A stretch of 64,000 nucleotides of DNA from Commensalibacter papalotli (GTDB lineage: Bacteria > Pseudomonadota > Alphaproteobacteria > Acetobacterales > Acetobacteraceae), in NCBI RefSeq assembly GCF_947179115.1, contig NZ_CAMXCI010000002.1, positions 62,001 through 126,000 on the forward strand, read 5' to 3'. The position numbers and the translations under genes are program-made. Shown here in pieces: positions 42,828 to 51,614 of the stretch (its first letter is position 1; each line of letters starts with the position of its first letter). Under the pieces are notes generated by a model. The model ran no database searches. It was not told the DNA's origin and worked only from the letters and a program-made list of their open reading frames with translations.

Positions 42828-44213
42828 ATGTCCAGTATTTTAGATCAAGACCAAACACCAATTACCTCAACCACTCAGTTAGCCGAACATTTAGCTGAAG
42901 GCTGTAAGCCCACTTCAAAATGGCGCATTGGTACTGAGCACGAAAAATTCGGCTTTATTCTTAATCAAGAAAATGAACGCTATTTATTGCCTCCAGCTTA
43001 TGAACCTAATGGAATCAATGCCATTCTAACGTCTATGCAAAGACGCAACTCTGAATGGAAAGGAATCTATGACCAAGGTAACCTTATTGGGTTTGATACG
43101 GATCGGGGTGCTATTTCATTAGAACCTGCGGGACAATTTGAACTGTCTGGCGCACCTGTTAATGATATCCATGCAGCAAAACAAGAAATCGAATTGCATT
43201 TTCAAGATGTGCACCAAGCTGCTGATCCTTTGAATATTGGTTTTGCACCCATAGGATTCCATCCTTTTGCAACGCGTGCACAAATGCCTTGGATGCCAAA
43301 AGAACGTTATAAAATCATGAAAGCCTATATGCCAAAAGTCGGCACTTTAGGTCTAGATATGATGACCAGAACTTGCACAGTCCAAGTCAATCTTGATTTT
43401 TCTTCTGAAGAAGACATGGCACGTAAAATGCGTGTTTCTTTGGCTTTACAACCACTGGCCACGGCACTTTTTGCCAATTCTCCTTTTTATGAAGGCAAGC
43501 CCAGTGGATATCAATCAACACGTGCTCATATTTGGACTGATACAGATAATAACCGTTCAGGAATGCCACCCGCTTTCTTTGAGGAAGGTTTTGGATTTGA
43601 GCAATATGTAGAATGGTTGATTGACGTTCCCATGTATTTTGTTATTCGTGATGGCAAAATGATTGATGTAGCTGGAGAATCTTTTCGAAATTGGTTAAAC
43701 GGTAAAGCCCCCAATGGGTTCGAAAATCAACCTGTAACGATGGGCGATTTTAAAAACCATATTACGACAGCGTTTCCAGATGTGCGGTTAAAGCAATATA
43801 TCGAAATGCGCGGTGCTGATGCAGGCTCGCAAGAAATGATGTTAGCAATGTCTGCATTTTGGACAGGATTATTATATGATTCAGCAACATTGATCGCAGC
43901 AGAAAAGCTGGTTAAAGAATATTCTTGGCAAGAATATATTGAACTGCGCCCTCAGGTCATCAAAAGTGGTTTATCCGTTTTATTAGGTAAAGAAAATTTA
44001 CGCCATTTTGGTAAGCGTATCTTAGCTTTGGCAATGGATGGGTTAAAAGCTCGTCACCTTCAGAACCTTCAGGGACAAGATGAGCGTATTTTCTTGGCAC
44101 CATTAGAAGAAATCGTTCATGGCGGTCCTTGCCAAGCAGAATACTGGTTACAACGTTATGCCACCGTTTGGCAAGGCAACGTAAAACATATATTAGACGA
44201 AGCTAAAATATAG
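42828..44213 (+). CDS. gshA: Glutamate-cysteine ligase
   Basis: A 461-residue ligase that joins glutamate and cysteine with ATP, the first step of glutathione synthesis. It is of the plant/alphaproteobacterial type. Landmarks are KWRIGTEHEKFGFIL near residue 34, AISLEPAGQFELSGAP near 97, RTCTVQVNLDFSSEEDMARK near 184 and KQYIEMRGADAGSQEMMLAM near 322. The Cys in TRTCTVQ occupies the position used for redox control in plant enzymes, though such control is unproven here. Length is normal. It lies 53 bases after rsmE. Confidence 0.94.
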   Translation: MSSILDQDQTPITSTTQLAEHLAEGCKPTSKWRIGTEHEKFGFILNQENERYLLPPAYEPNGINAILTSMQRRNSEWKGIYDQGNLIGFDTDRGAISLEPAGQFELSGAPVNDIHAAKQEIELHFQDVHQAADPLNIGFAPIGFHPFATRAQMPWMPKERYKIMKAYMPKVGTLGLDMMTRTCTVQVNLDFSSEEDMARKMRVSLALQPLATALFANSPFYEGKPSGYQSTRAHIWTDTDNNRSGMPPAFFEEGFGFEQYVEWLIDVPMYFVIRDGKMIDVAGESFRNWLNGKAPNGFENQPVTMGDFKNHITTAFPDVRLKQYIEMRGADAGSQEMMLAMSAFWTGLLYDSATLIAAEKLVKEYSWQEYIELRPQVIKSGLSVLLGKENLRHFGKRILALAMDGLKARHLQNLQGQDERIFLAPLEEIVHGGPCQAEYWLQRYATVWQGNVKHILDEAKI

Positions 44214-44254
44214 TTTATTCTTCACAAAAATTAATAAAGTGGAGAGTGTAAGAG

Positions 44255-44842
44255 ATGCATATATTAAAATATTTTTTATTAATTACTACTTGCACCGCTT
44301 ATTTTTTTCCACAGACTTTTGCTGTTGAAGTTACTAAAGTAAACATTACCAAGTTAGAGCATAGAGCAAACCAAGACTCGGCAGAAGATCAATATAATCT
44401 TGGCCAATTATATGAAAAGACAAATAACCAAGGTATAACTCAAGATTATTTCAAAGCAATCGAATGGTATACAAAAGCAGCTAATCAAGGACTAGCTAAA
44501 GCTCAATATAGTCTTGGAAAACTATATGAAAAAAGTCAAGGTGTCCCCCAAGATTATGCTAAAGCAGTTGAATTGTATACAAAAGCAGCCAATCAAGGGC
44601 TAGTTGATGCACAATATAGCCTTGGGCAACTATATGAAAAAAAACATCAAAATATGCCTCAAGATTATACCAAAGCAATCGAATGGTATACAAAAGCCGC
44701 TAACCAAAAAATTATATTGAATAAAAACAATATAGCTTCTTATGCTATTCCCAGAAACTCTTATTATAGGATTGTTAACTTAATATCATCTGCAGATTTT
44801 AAGAAATCACAAAATATACCAATTATTAAAGAGTTTTTTTAA
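44255..44842 (+). CDS. Secreted Sel1-repeat protein with a C-terminal frameshift
   Basis: A 195-residue protein with a signal peptide (cleavage near TFAVE) and three to four Sel1-like repeats of about 36 residues (AQYSLGKLYEKSQGVPQDYA then KAVELYTKAANQG). Sel1 repeats form alpha-solenoids used in protein contacts. The present frame stops at IIKEFF* after a run of seven T. With six T, the frame would continue as KQDCLKQHQNSCDFYKKLNN to a TAA at 44901-44903, adding about 20 residues with two Cys. The last 40 residues before the break are unlike a Sel1 repeat. The protein may be shortened or phase-variable. Partner unknown. Confidence 0.78.
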   Translation: MHILKYFLLITTCTAYFFPQTFAVEVTKVNITKLEHRANQDSAEDQYNLGQLYEKTNNQGITQDYFKAIEWYTKAANQGLAKAQYSLGKLYEKSQGVPQDYAKAVELYTKAANQGLVDAQYSLGQLYEKKHQNMPQDYTKAIEWYTKAANQKIILNKNNIASYAIPRNSYYRIVNLISSADFKKSQNIPIIKEFF

Positions 44843-44922
44843 ACAAGACTGTTTAAAACAACATCAAAATTCTTGTGATTTTTATAAAAAGCTAAATAAT
44901 TAAATCTGCTATAAGAGAAATA

Positions 44923-46194
44923 CTATTCCAATAACAAAGAATCCAACTCCAACCCTTCAATCTCTTGTAAAGATTGTCCAACTATGCCTTGTAAATCACC
45001 ATACATACCAATAGTAGACTCCATCACTCGGTTAATTTGCTCTTCGCGCTTGGACCATTGCTTGGTAATCACTTTTTTCTCTTTATTTAAATCATCTTGC
45101 ATTGAGTTAAACGCTTCAACAATTGCCTCTACACGTTGGCGAAAACGAGTTCCTGTCAGATAATCATAGATCATACCAGCTTTGGTTTCTTGGCCTTTGG
45201 CGCTTTGGCGTGCAAAGTAAATCTGGATCAAAGACTCTCTGAGTAACGACGCAACAGGAAGAATAACTTTGGGGTGGATCACCCATACACCGTCAATACA
45301 ATCAAAAGATTCAACATTCTGGGGCAAAGCATGGCTGACCATAATGGCAATATCTGCCTTAGCTGTACGTTGATCATCTTTCAGTTTGCTTAACCACTCA
45401 TTATTCCAATGTTTAGTTCGTTTAGCCTCCCAAATTAGCAACCCACAATTCACACCTTGGGGATTAAAAACTCGTTGCAATATATCCCCACCAAACTCAC
45501 CTTTGGGTACAGGGGAAATTTGGTCCATGTAAAATTGAGATTGCAAAGTTTGTTCCAACAACAGCTCTTGCACCTCACCTTGTGATTGCTGAGAACCTTG
45601 TTCTGCCTTTTGTTTCAACTCTTCAATTTTACGCTGCATTGATTGCATTTTTAATTCATTTTCAGAAATTTTATATTGAAAACTTTCTTCTATTTCCTTG
45701 CGGGCTTTCTCATGAATAGCTTGCACATTCTCTTGAACACGTTTTTCAACGGTTAATTCTAATTCTCGTTTTTGATCCTCTAATTCCCGTTGCTTTTTCA
45801 TAAAATCTGCTTGAGATTGTTGTGCCTCTTGCAATTTTTTATCATTTGTTTCTAAGACCGCTTGCAACTCTTTGATTTCAACGGACTTGCGATGCAGTTC
45901 ATCCGCATTTTCTTTTTGTAATTTTTGTTTAGCTTCTTCAATAAGCTTTAATCTCTCACCCTCCAACGAAGCTGCAACTTTGTCTCTTATTTCCTCAGCC
46001 ATCTTTTGTTGATGTTGTTGCAGTTCATTTTCTTTAGACAATAAGAACTGTTCACGCTCTGACATGCTCTTGATCAATTGAGATTTTTTCTGCTCATATT
46101 CTTTCTTTACTTCAGTCACCAAAGGTGCAGCAAGAGATTCCGTTAACAAAATATCTGTATGACAATGTGGGCAAGTAATTACGGGTTCAGTCAT
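44923..46194 (-). CDS. DUF2130 coiled-coil protein with N-terminal zinc ribbon
   Basis: A 423-residue protein of the DUF2130 family. The N-terminus has a CxxC pair (VITCPHCHTDILL), probably half of a zinc ribbon. Residues 25-200 form a long charged coiled coil (for example EKELQKENADELHRK-like heptads). The C-terminal domain is the family core: KGEFGGDILQRVFNPQGVNC, GLLIWEAKRTKHWNNEWLSK and DGVWVIHPKVI. The Asp/Glu-Ala-Lys pattern (IWEAKRTK) resembles the PD-(D/E)xK nuclease fold. The function is unproven. It is a single gene flanked by a 485-base gap upstream. Confidence 0.82.
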   Translation of the reverse strand: MTEPVITCPHCHTDILLTESLAAPLVTEVKKEYEQKKSQLIKSMSEREQFLLSKENELQQHQQKMAEEIRDKVAASLEGERLKLIEEAKQKLQKENADELHRKSVEIKELQAVLETNDKKLQEAQQSQADFMKKQRELEDQKRELELTVEKRVQENVQAIHEKARKEIEESFQYKISENELKMQSMQRKIEELKQKAEQGSQQSQGEVQELLLEQTLQSQFYMDQISPVPKGEFGGDILQRVFNPQGVNCGLLIWEAKRTKHWNNEWLSKLKDDQRTAKADIAIMVSHALPQNVESFDCIDGVWVIHPKVILPVASLLRESLIQIYFARQSAKGQETKAGMIYDYLTGTRFRQRVEAIVEAFNSMQDDLNKEKKVITKQWSKREEQINRVMESTIGMYGDLQGIVGQSLQEIEGLELDSLLLE

Positions 46195-46679
46195 TAAAAA
46201 AGCCTTAGTTTATATAAATTATTAAAATATCAGCATTATATAAAGATTATATCATCATATAATTTAACAATTATTTTCACAGATCAATTACATTCTTATC
46301 GAAACTTATCGTAGATTAATGAATATATTGGTTTTAGACGAGCAAATATTGTGTAACATTATATACCATTAAAGGCCCCTCAAGAAAAACCGTTTAATAA
46401 GACACCAAACAGAGATTAACCACACAAATTTTCATACTGGTTCAATTAAAATTTCCTTGGCCATGCTATATATAGTCAGGTCAAGATAAATTAACGCATC
46501 CCAAAACGTTTTTTCCAAAAAACACTCAATATCACCTTGGCAAAAGGTCATTCAACTGTATATGCTATATACAGAGTATTAAAAGCTATAAATTAAGCTA
46601 TAAATCTTGATTATACAAAAACCATCATTCCTTTTAATATATGTATAATGCAATGATTTATGCCCCAAAGGAAAAAATA
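46195..46679. other. Intergenic region with short repeats
   Basis: About 485 AT-rich bases between two divergent genes. It contains an inverted repeat CTGTATA/TATACAG (46556-46562 and 46568-46574) and a tandem repeat AGCTATAAAT (46584-46593 and 46596-46605), either of which could be regulatory. A second copy of the motif GCTATATA lies near 46465. No gene, RNA or convincing remnant was found. Confidence 0.35.
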
Positions 46680-47969
46680 ATGAAAATTTGTGTATTGGGT
46701 GGAGCTGGCTTTATAGGATCTCATATCGTCAGTGCGTTAATAAAGAATAATCATCAAGTCATTATTGGTTGTCGAGATACTGAAAGAGCTAAAAGTATTT
46801 TTCCTAATATACAAGCAATTAAAATTATTGCTGGGGCATCTGACCAAAATCTTATTAATGCTTTGCAAGAATGTGACGTTGTCATTAATACCATTGGTGT
46901 CTTGGGAAAACCTGGAACTTCGATTGCCAATGATGCGCATATCGGATTAGTGCAAGAGTTAATAAAAGCATGCCAACAAACCAATACAAAGCGTATTATC
47001 CATATTTCTGCTTTGTCTCTAGAGGAAAACCTAACCAGTGAATATGCAGATACAAAGTTAAAGGGCGAGCAAATTTTATGTAATTCAAGCATTGAAACTA
47101 TTATTTTACGGGCTTCTTTTGTATATTCAACAGGAAGTTACGGTGGCAGTAGTGCTCTACGAGGATTGTGCGCAATGCCTTTCATTGCTTTTTTACCCAA
47201 TGGAGGCAAACAAAAATTCCAACCTCTTTGGGCATATGATCTTGCAAAAGTTGTATTACAAGCTTGTCGCTCGCCTCTTCCAGCTGACAAAAATTATCAA
47301 ATTGCGCATGTTGTTGGACCTGAAACGTTGGGTTTTGGTGAAATTATGCAAAAAACTCGTCGTTGGTTAGGAATGAAATCCTGCAAGATTTTTGAGATGC
47401 CTATGTTTGCAGTAAAGTTAATGGGAAGGATTGGGGATTATTTTCCTTTATGGGGATTTTCTGCAGGGGTAGTCAGCCAACTGAATACTGATTTTATTGT
47501 TCCAGAGGATAAAGTGAATACGCTGGGCATTACGATGCGTTCAATGGATCAAGTTTACCATACACATCCATCTTTTGTACAAGATCGGTGGCATAGTAAA
47601 CTATTCCTAGCCAGACCTATACTCGCATTATTTTTAGCAATTATTTGGCTAGGCTCTGGCATTGCAGGATTTTTTACCTCAACAGAAACTTTAAAAACCA
47701 TTTTGCCATCTTTTTTGGCAACAAGTTCAATATCACCTTTTCTGGTATATTTATGCTCTGTAATAGATCTGTATTTTGCCGGCATGATTTTACTTGGTAA
47801 ATGGTCCAATAAATTATGGCTTTCCCAAATTGCACTCGTTGTCGTTTACACAATTGGATTAACGACATTTGCTCCTGTTTTATGGTTGGATTTATTAGGT
47901 TCGCTTTTGAAAAACTTTGCCGTTATTGGGCTAATTACAACTATGTTGTTTATAGCGGATGATCGATAA
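46680..47969 (+). CDS. SDR/NAD(P)-binding protein with a DoxX-like membrane tail
   Basis: A 429-residue fusion. The N-terminal 300 residues are an atypical SDR of the NDUFA9-like group: the nucleotide motif CVLGGAGFIGSHIVSALI, RIIHISALS near residue 105 and EYADTKLKGEQIL near 118, where the YxxxK of classic SDRs is weak. The C-terminal 130 residues have four hydrophobic helices of the DoxX-like type. ATG 46680 follows AAAGGA by 7 bases and is preferred over 46641. The stop directly precedes the ATG of the next gene. A membrane redox or quinone-linked role is possible but not shown. Confidence 0.75.
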   Translation: MKICVLGGAGFIGSHIVSALIKNNHQVIIGCRDTERAKSIFPNIQAIKIIAGASDQNLINALQECDVVINTIGVLGKPGTSIANDAHIGLVQELIKACQQTNTKRIIHISALSLEENLTSEYADTKLKGEQILCNSSIETIILRASFVYSTGSYGGSSALRGLCAMPFIAFLPNGGKQKFQPLWAYDLAKVVLQACRSPLPADKNYQIAHVVGPETLGFGEIMQKTRRWLGMKSCKIFEMPMFAVKLMGRIGDYFPLWGFSAGVVSQLNTDFIVPEDKVNTLGITMRSMDQVYHTHPSFVQDRWHSKLFLARPILALFLAIIWLGSGIAGFFTSTETLKTILPSFLATSSISPFLVYLCSVIDLYFAGMILLGKWSNKLWLSQIALVVVYTIGLTTFAPVLWLDLLGSLLKNFAVIGLITTMLFIADDR

Positions 47970-48401
47970 ATGATTGGTTTGTTAAAAACCTTACATGTTC
48001 TATGTGCCGTGATGGTAACAGGCATGGGATTTGGAGTATTTGTACATACTATCTTATTGATAAAACAAGGACAAAAAAGACAAAGCTTACAACTGCAAAT
48101 CGTTGCTTTATGCTCCAGCTTTATTTTATTTTTCCCTGCCTTAATTGCGTTAACTCTTTCAGGCTTTTACCTAAGCTATCTTAGCCAATTTTTGATAACA
48201 GAGCCTTGGATTATTCTTGCTATCATCATCGGTATAATCTTTGGCACACTATGCTTGTCCATTGCTTATTTCTGTCTTGCATTGCCGTTTCAAAAAAAGT
48301 CTTTTTTTTTAAAAATAGCCAGTGTTTTTAGTTGTATTGGCTGGATAGCGTTTGCTTTTGCAATGGCTGCAATGATTTTAAAACAACCTTTAATAGGATA
48401 A
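47970..48401 (+). CDS. DUF2269-family membrane protein
   Basis: A 143-residue four-helix membrane protein of the DUF2269 group. The N-terminal LLKTLHVLCAVMVTGMGFGV has the conserved His in the first helix, which could bind haem or another ligand. Its ATG abuts the stop of the SDR-DoxX gene and the next gene starts 5 bases after its own stop, so the three are surely co-transcribed. It shares its fold pattern with the next gene, suggesting duplication or a heterodimer. Confidence 0.72.
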   Translation: MIGLLKTLHVLCAVMVTGMGFGVFVHTILLIKQGQKRQSLQLQIVALCSSFILFFPALIALTLSGFYLSYLSQFLITEPWIILAIIIGIIFGTLCLSIAYFCLALPFQKKSFFLKIASVFSCIGWIAFAFAMAAMILKQPLIG

Positions 48402-48405
48402 TTAC

Positions 48406-48873
48406 ATGAGCTATTTTCCTATTATTGTGTTTATCCATGTGCTCAGTGCAACCATTTTATTTGCCTCAGGCATTATCACTGCAATAGTGATGATTGAAGC
48501 ATTTATCAGAAAACATCCCAAAGATATGGCTTTATCTTCACAACGTGTCGTTAGGGCAGATTGGTATATGACCTTACCAAGTGCAATAACTCAAGCCGCT
48601 ACTGGGATAATTTTAGTCCATCTCATGAATATTCACTTTTCCACCTTGTGGGTTGTATGGACAATTATTTTATATAGTTTTTCCATCATTTTATGGGTTA
48701 TTGTCGTACAATTACAAATCCATATTGCCGAACTTGCCCAAATCTCGTGGCATCAAAAAACACCTTTTCCAAAAATCGGATGGACTTATTTTAAATGGTG
48801 GGTTGCTTTAGGGTGGCCAACTTTTTTTTGTTTTCTTATTATTTTTTGGTTAATGGTTACTCGTCCAATATAA
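48406..48873 (+). CDS. DUF2269-family membrane protein, second copy
   Basis: A 155-residue four-helix membrane protein. It starts MSYFPIIVFIHVLSATILFA, with the His in helix 1 at the same place as in the preceding gene. RVVRADWYMTLPSAITQAAT near residue 45 is characteristic of DUF2269. The last helix ends WPTFFCFLIIFWLMVTRPI. It is the third gene of the SDR-DoxX / DUF2269 / DUF2269 operon. The function is unknown. Confidence 0.78.
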   Translation: MSYFPIIVFIHVLSATILFASGIITAIVMIEAFIRKHPKDMALSSQRVVRADWYMTLPSAITQAATGIILVHLMNIHFSTLWVVWTIILYSFSIILWVIVVQLQIHIAELAQISWHQKTPFPKIGWTYFKWWVALGWPTFFCFLIIFWLMVTRPI

Positions 48874-48900
48874 CCATAATACATAAATAAATTAACAACC

Positions 48901-49431
48901 TTAACTGAACTCAGAAATACTCATATCTGCACGATTCCACCAACACTGGTCTGATGGGCGACAATTAGGTATGAACTCAGACGGATTACCCATAAAGCGC
49001 ACCGTATTTGTCGGTGTTTCCATGATTTCAATTTGGTGACAATATAATCCTGATTGTTCAGCAGATAAGAAACAATTAAGCTTACTCATAAATAAACATG
49101 CCAAAAGCTCTGTTGTAGGGTCACCTGGCGTGATTAATAATCTAGGTAAACGCTCTGGCTCATATTGCTTGAACCACTCAACCAAAGGATCATTTTCGGC
49201 CAATTGAAAGGCGTGATCGACAGACTGATCAATAAAGCGATGCCACGTTGTTTTGGCTTGTTGAAAAGGTATAACTACATTCATTTTTCCATCGAGGGCT
49301 TTGAAATTTTGAGATTTCAGATAAACTTTAACCTCTTCATTATGGCCATGCGGGGTGGCACAAATCTCGCTAGACCCATGAATTAATCGATGTGCCATTG
49401 CAAAACGACGTGTAAAAACAAGCTCTAACAC
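48901..49431 (-). CDS. queD: 6-carboxytetrahydropterin synthase QueD
   Basis: A 176-residue member of the PTPS/QueD family that converts dihydroneopterin triphosphate to 6-carboxy-tetrahydropterin in queuosine (preQ0) synthesis. Zinc-binding His residues are in FAMAHRLIHG and ATPHGHNEEV; a catalytic His is in QSVDHAFQLAEND. The GTG start directly follows the queC stop and has AAGGAG 6 bases before it. It is longer than the usual 120-140 residues, with a C-terminal extension (NPSEFIPNCRPSDQCWWNR). It ends the queE-queC-queD operon. Confidence 0.88.
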   Translation of the reverse strand: MLELVFTRRFAMAHRLIHGSSEICATPHGHNEEVKVYLKSQNFKALDGKMNVVIPFQQAKTTWHRFIDQSVDHAFQLAENDPLVEWFKQYEPERLPRLLITPGDPTTELLACLFMSKLNCFLSAEQSGLYCHQIEIMETPTNTVRFMGNPSEFIPNCRPSDQCWWNRADMSISEFS

Positions 49432-50160
49432 TTATTGCTCCTTTTGCTGCACATAATTGTTCCATCCTGCACGACGCAATTCACAAGCAGGGCATTCTCC
49501 ACAACCATAGCCCCATTCATGATAATGAGAGCGATCCCCCAAATAGCAGCTATGTGTATCTTTATTGATAAGCTCTATCAAAGACATACCGCCTAGTTGT
49601 TCAGCCATTTGCCATTCTTGGGCTTTATCTAACCACATCAAAGGTGTTTGCAATACAAAACGATTACTCATCCCAAGATTGATCGCCACTTGTAAAGCCT
49701 TGATTGTATCATCCCTGCAATCAGGATAGCCTGAATAATCTGTCTCGCACATCCCCCCTACAATATGTTTCAAGTGGCGACGATCAGCAATAATGGCAGC
49801 ATAAGTTAAAAAAAGTAAATTACGCCCAGGTACAAAGGTAGAAGGCAGCCCTTGTTTATCCCACTCTATTGCTGTTTCACGTGTTAAAGCTGTATCAGAA
49901 ATCGCCCCAAGGTCAGAAAGATTCATGACATGGTCTTCACCCAAGCGTCTTTGCCATAAAGGATTGATTTGTTGGATTTTTTTACGAATCTCATGCCGAC
50001 ATTCCATCTCGATACTATGGCGTTGTCCATAATTAAAACCTAAAGTCTCGACCTTTTGAAATCTCTGCAATGCCCATGCAAGACAAGTCGTTGAATCTTG
50101 CCCGCCAGAAAATAAAACCAAAGCACTATTGGAAAATAAGGGATTTACTATTTCTGTCAT
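49432..50160 (-). CDS. queC: 7-cyano-7-deazaguanine synthase
   Basis: A 242-residue ATP-dependent enzyme that turns 7-carboxy-7-deazaguanine into preQ0. The PP-loop is ALVLFSGGQDSTTCLAWALQ near residue 14. The zinc site is formed by Cys residues in the C-terminal YGCGECPACELRRAG plus an upstream Cys in DTHSCYLGDRS. ATG and the queE stop share one base. All the family's main motifs (TFVPGRNLLFLTYAA, CETDYSGYPDCRD) are present. Confidence 0.95.
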   Translation of the reverse strand: MTEIVNPLFSNSALVLFSGGQDSTTCLAWALQRFQKVETLGFNYGQRHSIEMECRHEIRKKIQQINPLWQRRLGEDHVMNLSDLGAISDTALTRETAIEWDKQGLPSTFVPGRNLLFLTYAAIIADRRHLKHIVGGMCETDYSGYPDCRDDTIKALQVAINLGMSNRFVLQTPLMWLDKAQEWQMAEQLGGMSLIELINKDTHSCYLGDRSHYHEWGYGCGECPACELRRAGWNNYVQQKEQ

Positions 50161-50798
50161 TATGGAATTCCTATAAGCTTATGGGTTTGAAGAGAAAGAT
50201 GCCACAAAGGGTGTTCCTGACAATATTTAATTGCTTTTTTTATATGCTCTGTCTTGTTCATATCATCTTTGGGTTGCAAACGAAAAGTAGTAAAATCCAA
50301 TGATGTAAAACGATGAGGATCTAGACCTTCCTGAGGATATATTAATTTAAGCTCATCTCCAGAAATTTGTATTAATTCCGCGCCTGCTTTGGGACTGACA
50401 CAAATCCAGTCCACACCTTGAGGAACAGGCAGAGTGCCATTAGTCTCAACAGCTATGTAAAACCCTTTTTGCTTTATAGCTTCGATCAAAACCTCATCTA
50501 GCTGTAATAAGGGTTCCCCCCCTGTAAAGACAACAAAACGTTGTTTAGGGTCACGTATTGTCCCCCAACAAGCTTCTATTGCATTTGCCAAGGATTGAGC
50601 ATCAGGAAAACGGCCACCATTTTCACCGTCCATTCCAACGAAATTCGTATCACAAAATTGGCAAACTGCGTCCTTGCGATCAGCCTCTTGACCAGACCAT
50701 AAATTACACCCTGTAAAACGACAAAATACGGACGTACGTCCTATTTGCCCACCTTCACCTTGAAGCGTTAAAAATATTTCTTTGACTGCGTAACTCAT
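50160..50798 (-). CDS. queE: 7-carboxy-7-deazaguanine synthase
   Basis: A 212-residue radical-SAM enzyme forming 7-carboxy-7-deazaguanine in the queuosine pathway. The cluster cysteines lie in FCRFTGCNLWSG and AVCQFCDTNFVG, an expanded motif typical of this QueE clade. LTLQGEGGQIGRTSVFCRF and FTGGEPLLQLDEVLI also match. It heads the queE-queC-queD operon. I looked for a preQ1 riboswitch in the 138 bases upstream and did not see one; two AAGCTTA palindromes are present there. Confidence 0.95.
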   Translation of the reverse strand: MSYAVKEIFLTLQGEGGQIGRTSVFCRFTGCNLWSGQEADRKDAVCQFCDTNFVGMDGENGGRFPDAQSLANAIEACWGTIRDPKQRFVVFTGGEPLLQLDEVLIEAIKQKGFYIAVETNGTLPVPQGVDWICVSPKAGAELIQISGDELKLIYPQEGLDPHRFTSLDFTTFRLQPKDDMNKTEHIKKAIKYCQEHPLWHLSLQTHKLIGIP

Positions 50799-50936
50799 GA
50801 AATTGATATCCAGAAAATCCTATAAAGCATAAGCTTATTTAAAATCACTTATGATGAATGTCTTTAATATTAAGCTTATCCAATATCTTTTCAATATCAT
50901 CGAATAGTAAATTGATCTATATTTTAAACACTCAAT

Positions 50937-51530
50937 CTATAATAACTCTTGATAGCGATAATCATAAATAAGATCAAGTTGCTTGCTTTTAAATTGGCTG
51001 GCAGGGGTTACTGTGAGACGTTTCCAAGGAATAAAACCAAAGAACCATATTTTCCAAAAGCGCAGACCATATTCAGGGTTTTTAGACAGTAATTTTTGAA
51101 AACTTTCCACTGCTCCTACTTCAATATTGGTGGCTTCTTTAATGACTTCATATACAAACCGAGAGCAAAACTGACCCCGTGAATTAAAATTAAATCCTGT
51201 ATCATAAATAATATTCATACGTGTTTTACTAGCACGCACAAGAGCCTTTTTTTGCTCGTTACTTAAAGGCTGCTTTAAGCGTGCAATCACAAAAGACTTC
51301 TCTTTGGATCTACTGATAAATTTAGATAATGATGTTATTTTTGAAAAAGGAATCGTGCTCTCTGCGACCCAATATTGATTATTTTTAAAACCAACAATCA
51401 CTCCAACATGATTAACCCAAGAGGAAGTTGCCGTAGCAACATTATTAAAAATAAAATTATCAATACGGATAAAAACAACATCCCCAATTTGTAAATTATC
51501 AGGGTGATATCGCATTTGAGTATTTTTCAT
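50937..51530 (-). CDS. YebB/YiiX-like permuted papain-fold peptidase
   Basis: A 197-residue protein of the YebB/YiiX group of circularly permuted NlpC/P60-like enzymes. The likely catalytic residues are His in SSWVNHVGVIVG near residue 42, Glu in YWVAESTIPFSKI near 57 and Cys in RGQFCSRFVYEVIKE near 121. LQIGDVVFIRIDNFIFNNVA is the family's opening. No signal peptide is seen. It may cut a peptide or a lipid-linked ester; the substrate is unknown. It lies upstream of queE on the same strand, separated by 138 bases. Confidence 0.8.
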   Translation of the reverse strand: MKNTQMRYHPDNLQIGDVVFIRIDNFIFNNVATATSSWVNHVGVIVGFKNNQYWVAESTIPFSKITSLSKFISRSKEKSFVIARLKQPLSNEQKKALVRASKTRMNIIYDTGFNFNSRGQFCSRFVYEVIKEATNIEVGAVESFQKLLSKNPEYGLRFWKIWFFGFIPWKRLTVTPASQFKSKQLDLIYDYRYQELL

Positions 51531-51614
51531 TAAAAAACAGGCCTATATTAAAATATATACCTGTTAGCTTATCATACTCTGATGATTTGAATATCTTTAG
51601 TTTCTAACAAAAAT

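Noticed and set aside
46195..46679. A hidden RNA gene in the 485-base gap
   Set aside because: No tRNA-like cloverleaf or other familiar RNA fold was seen. Only short repeats are present.
50799..50936. A preQ1 riboswitch before the queuosine operon
   Set aside because: No matching core was seen. The region holds two AAGCTTA palindromes and AT-rich sequence.
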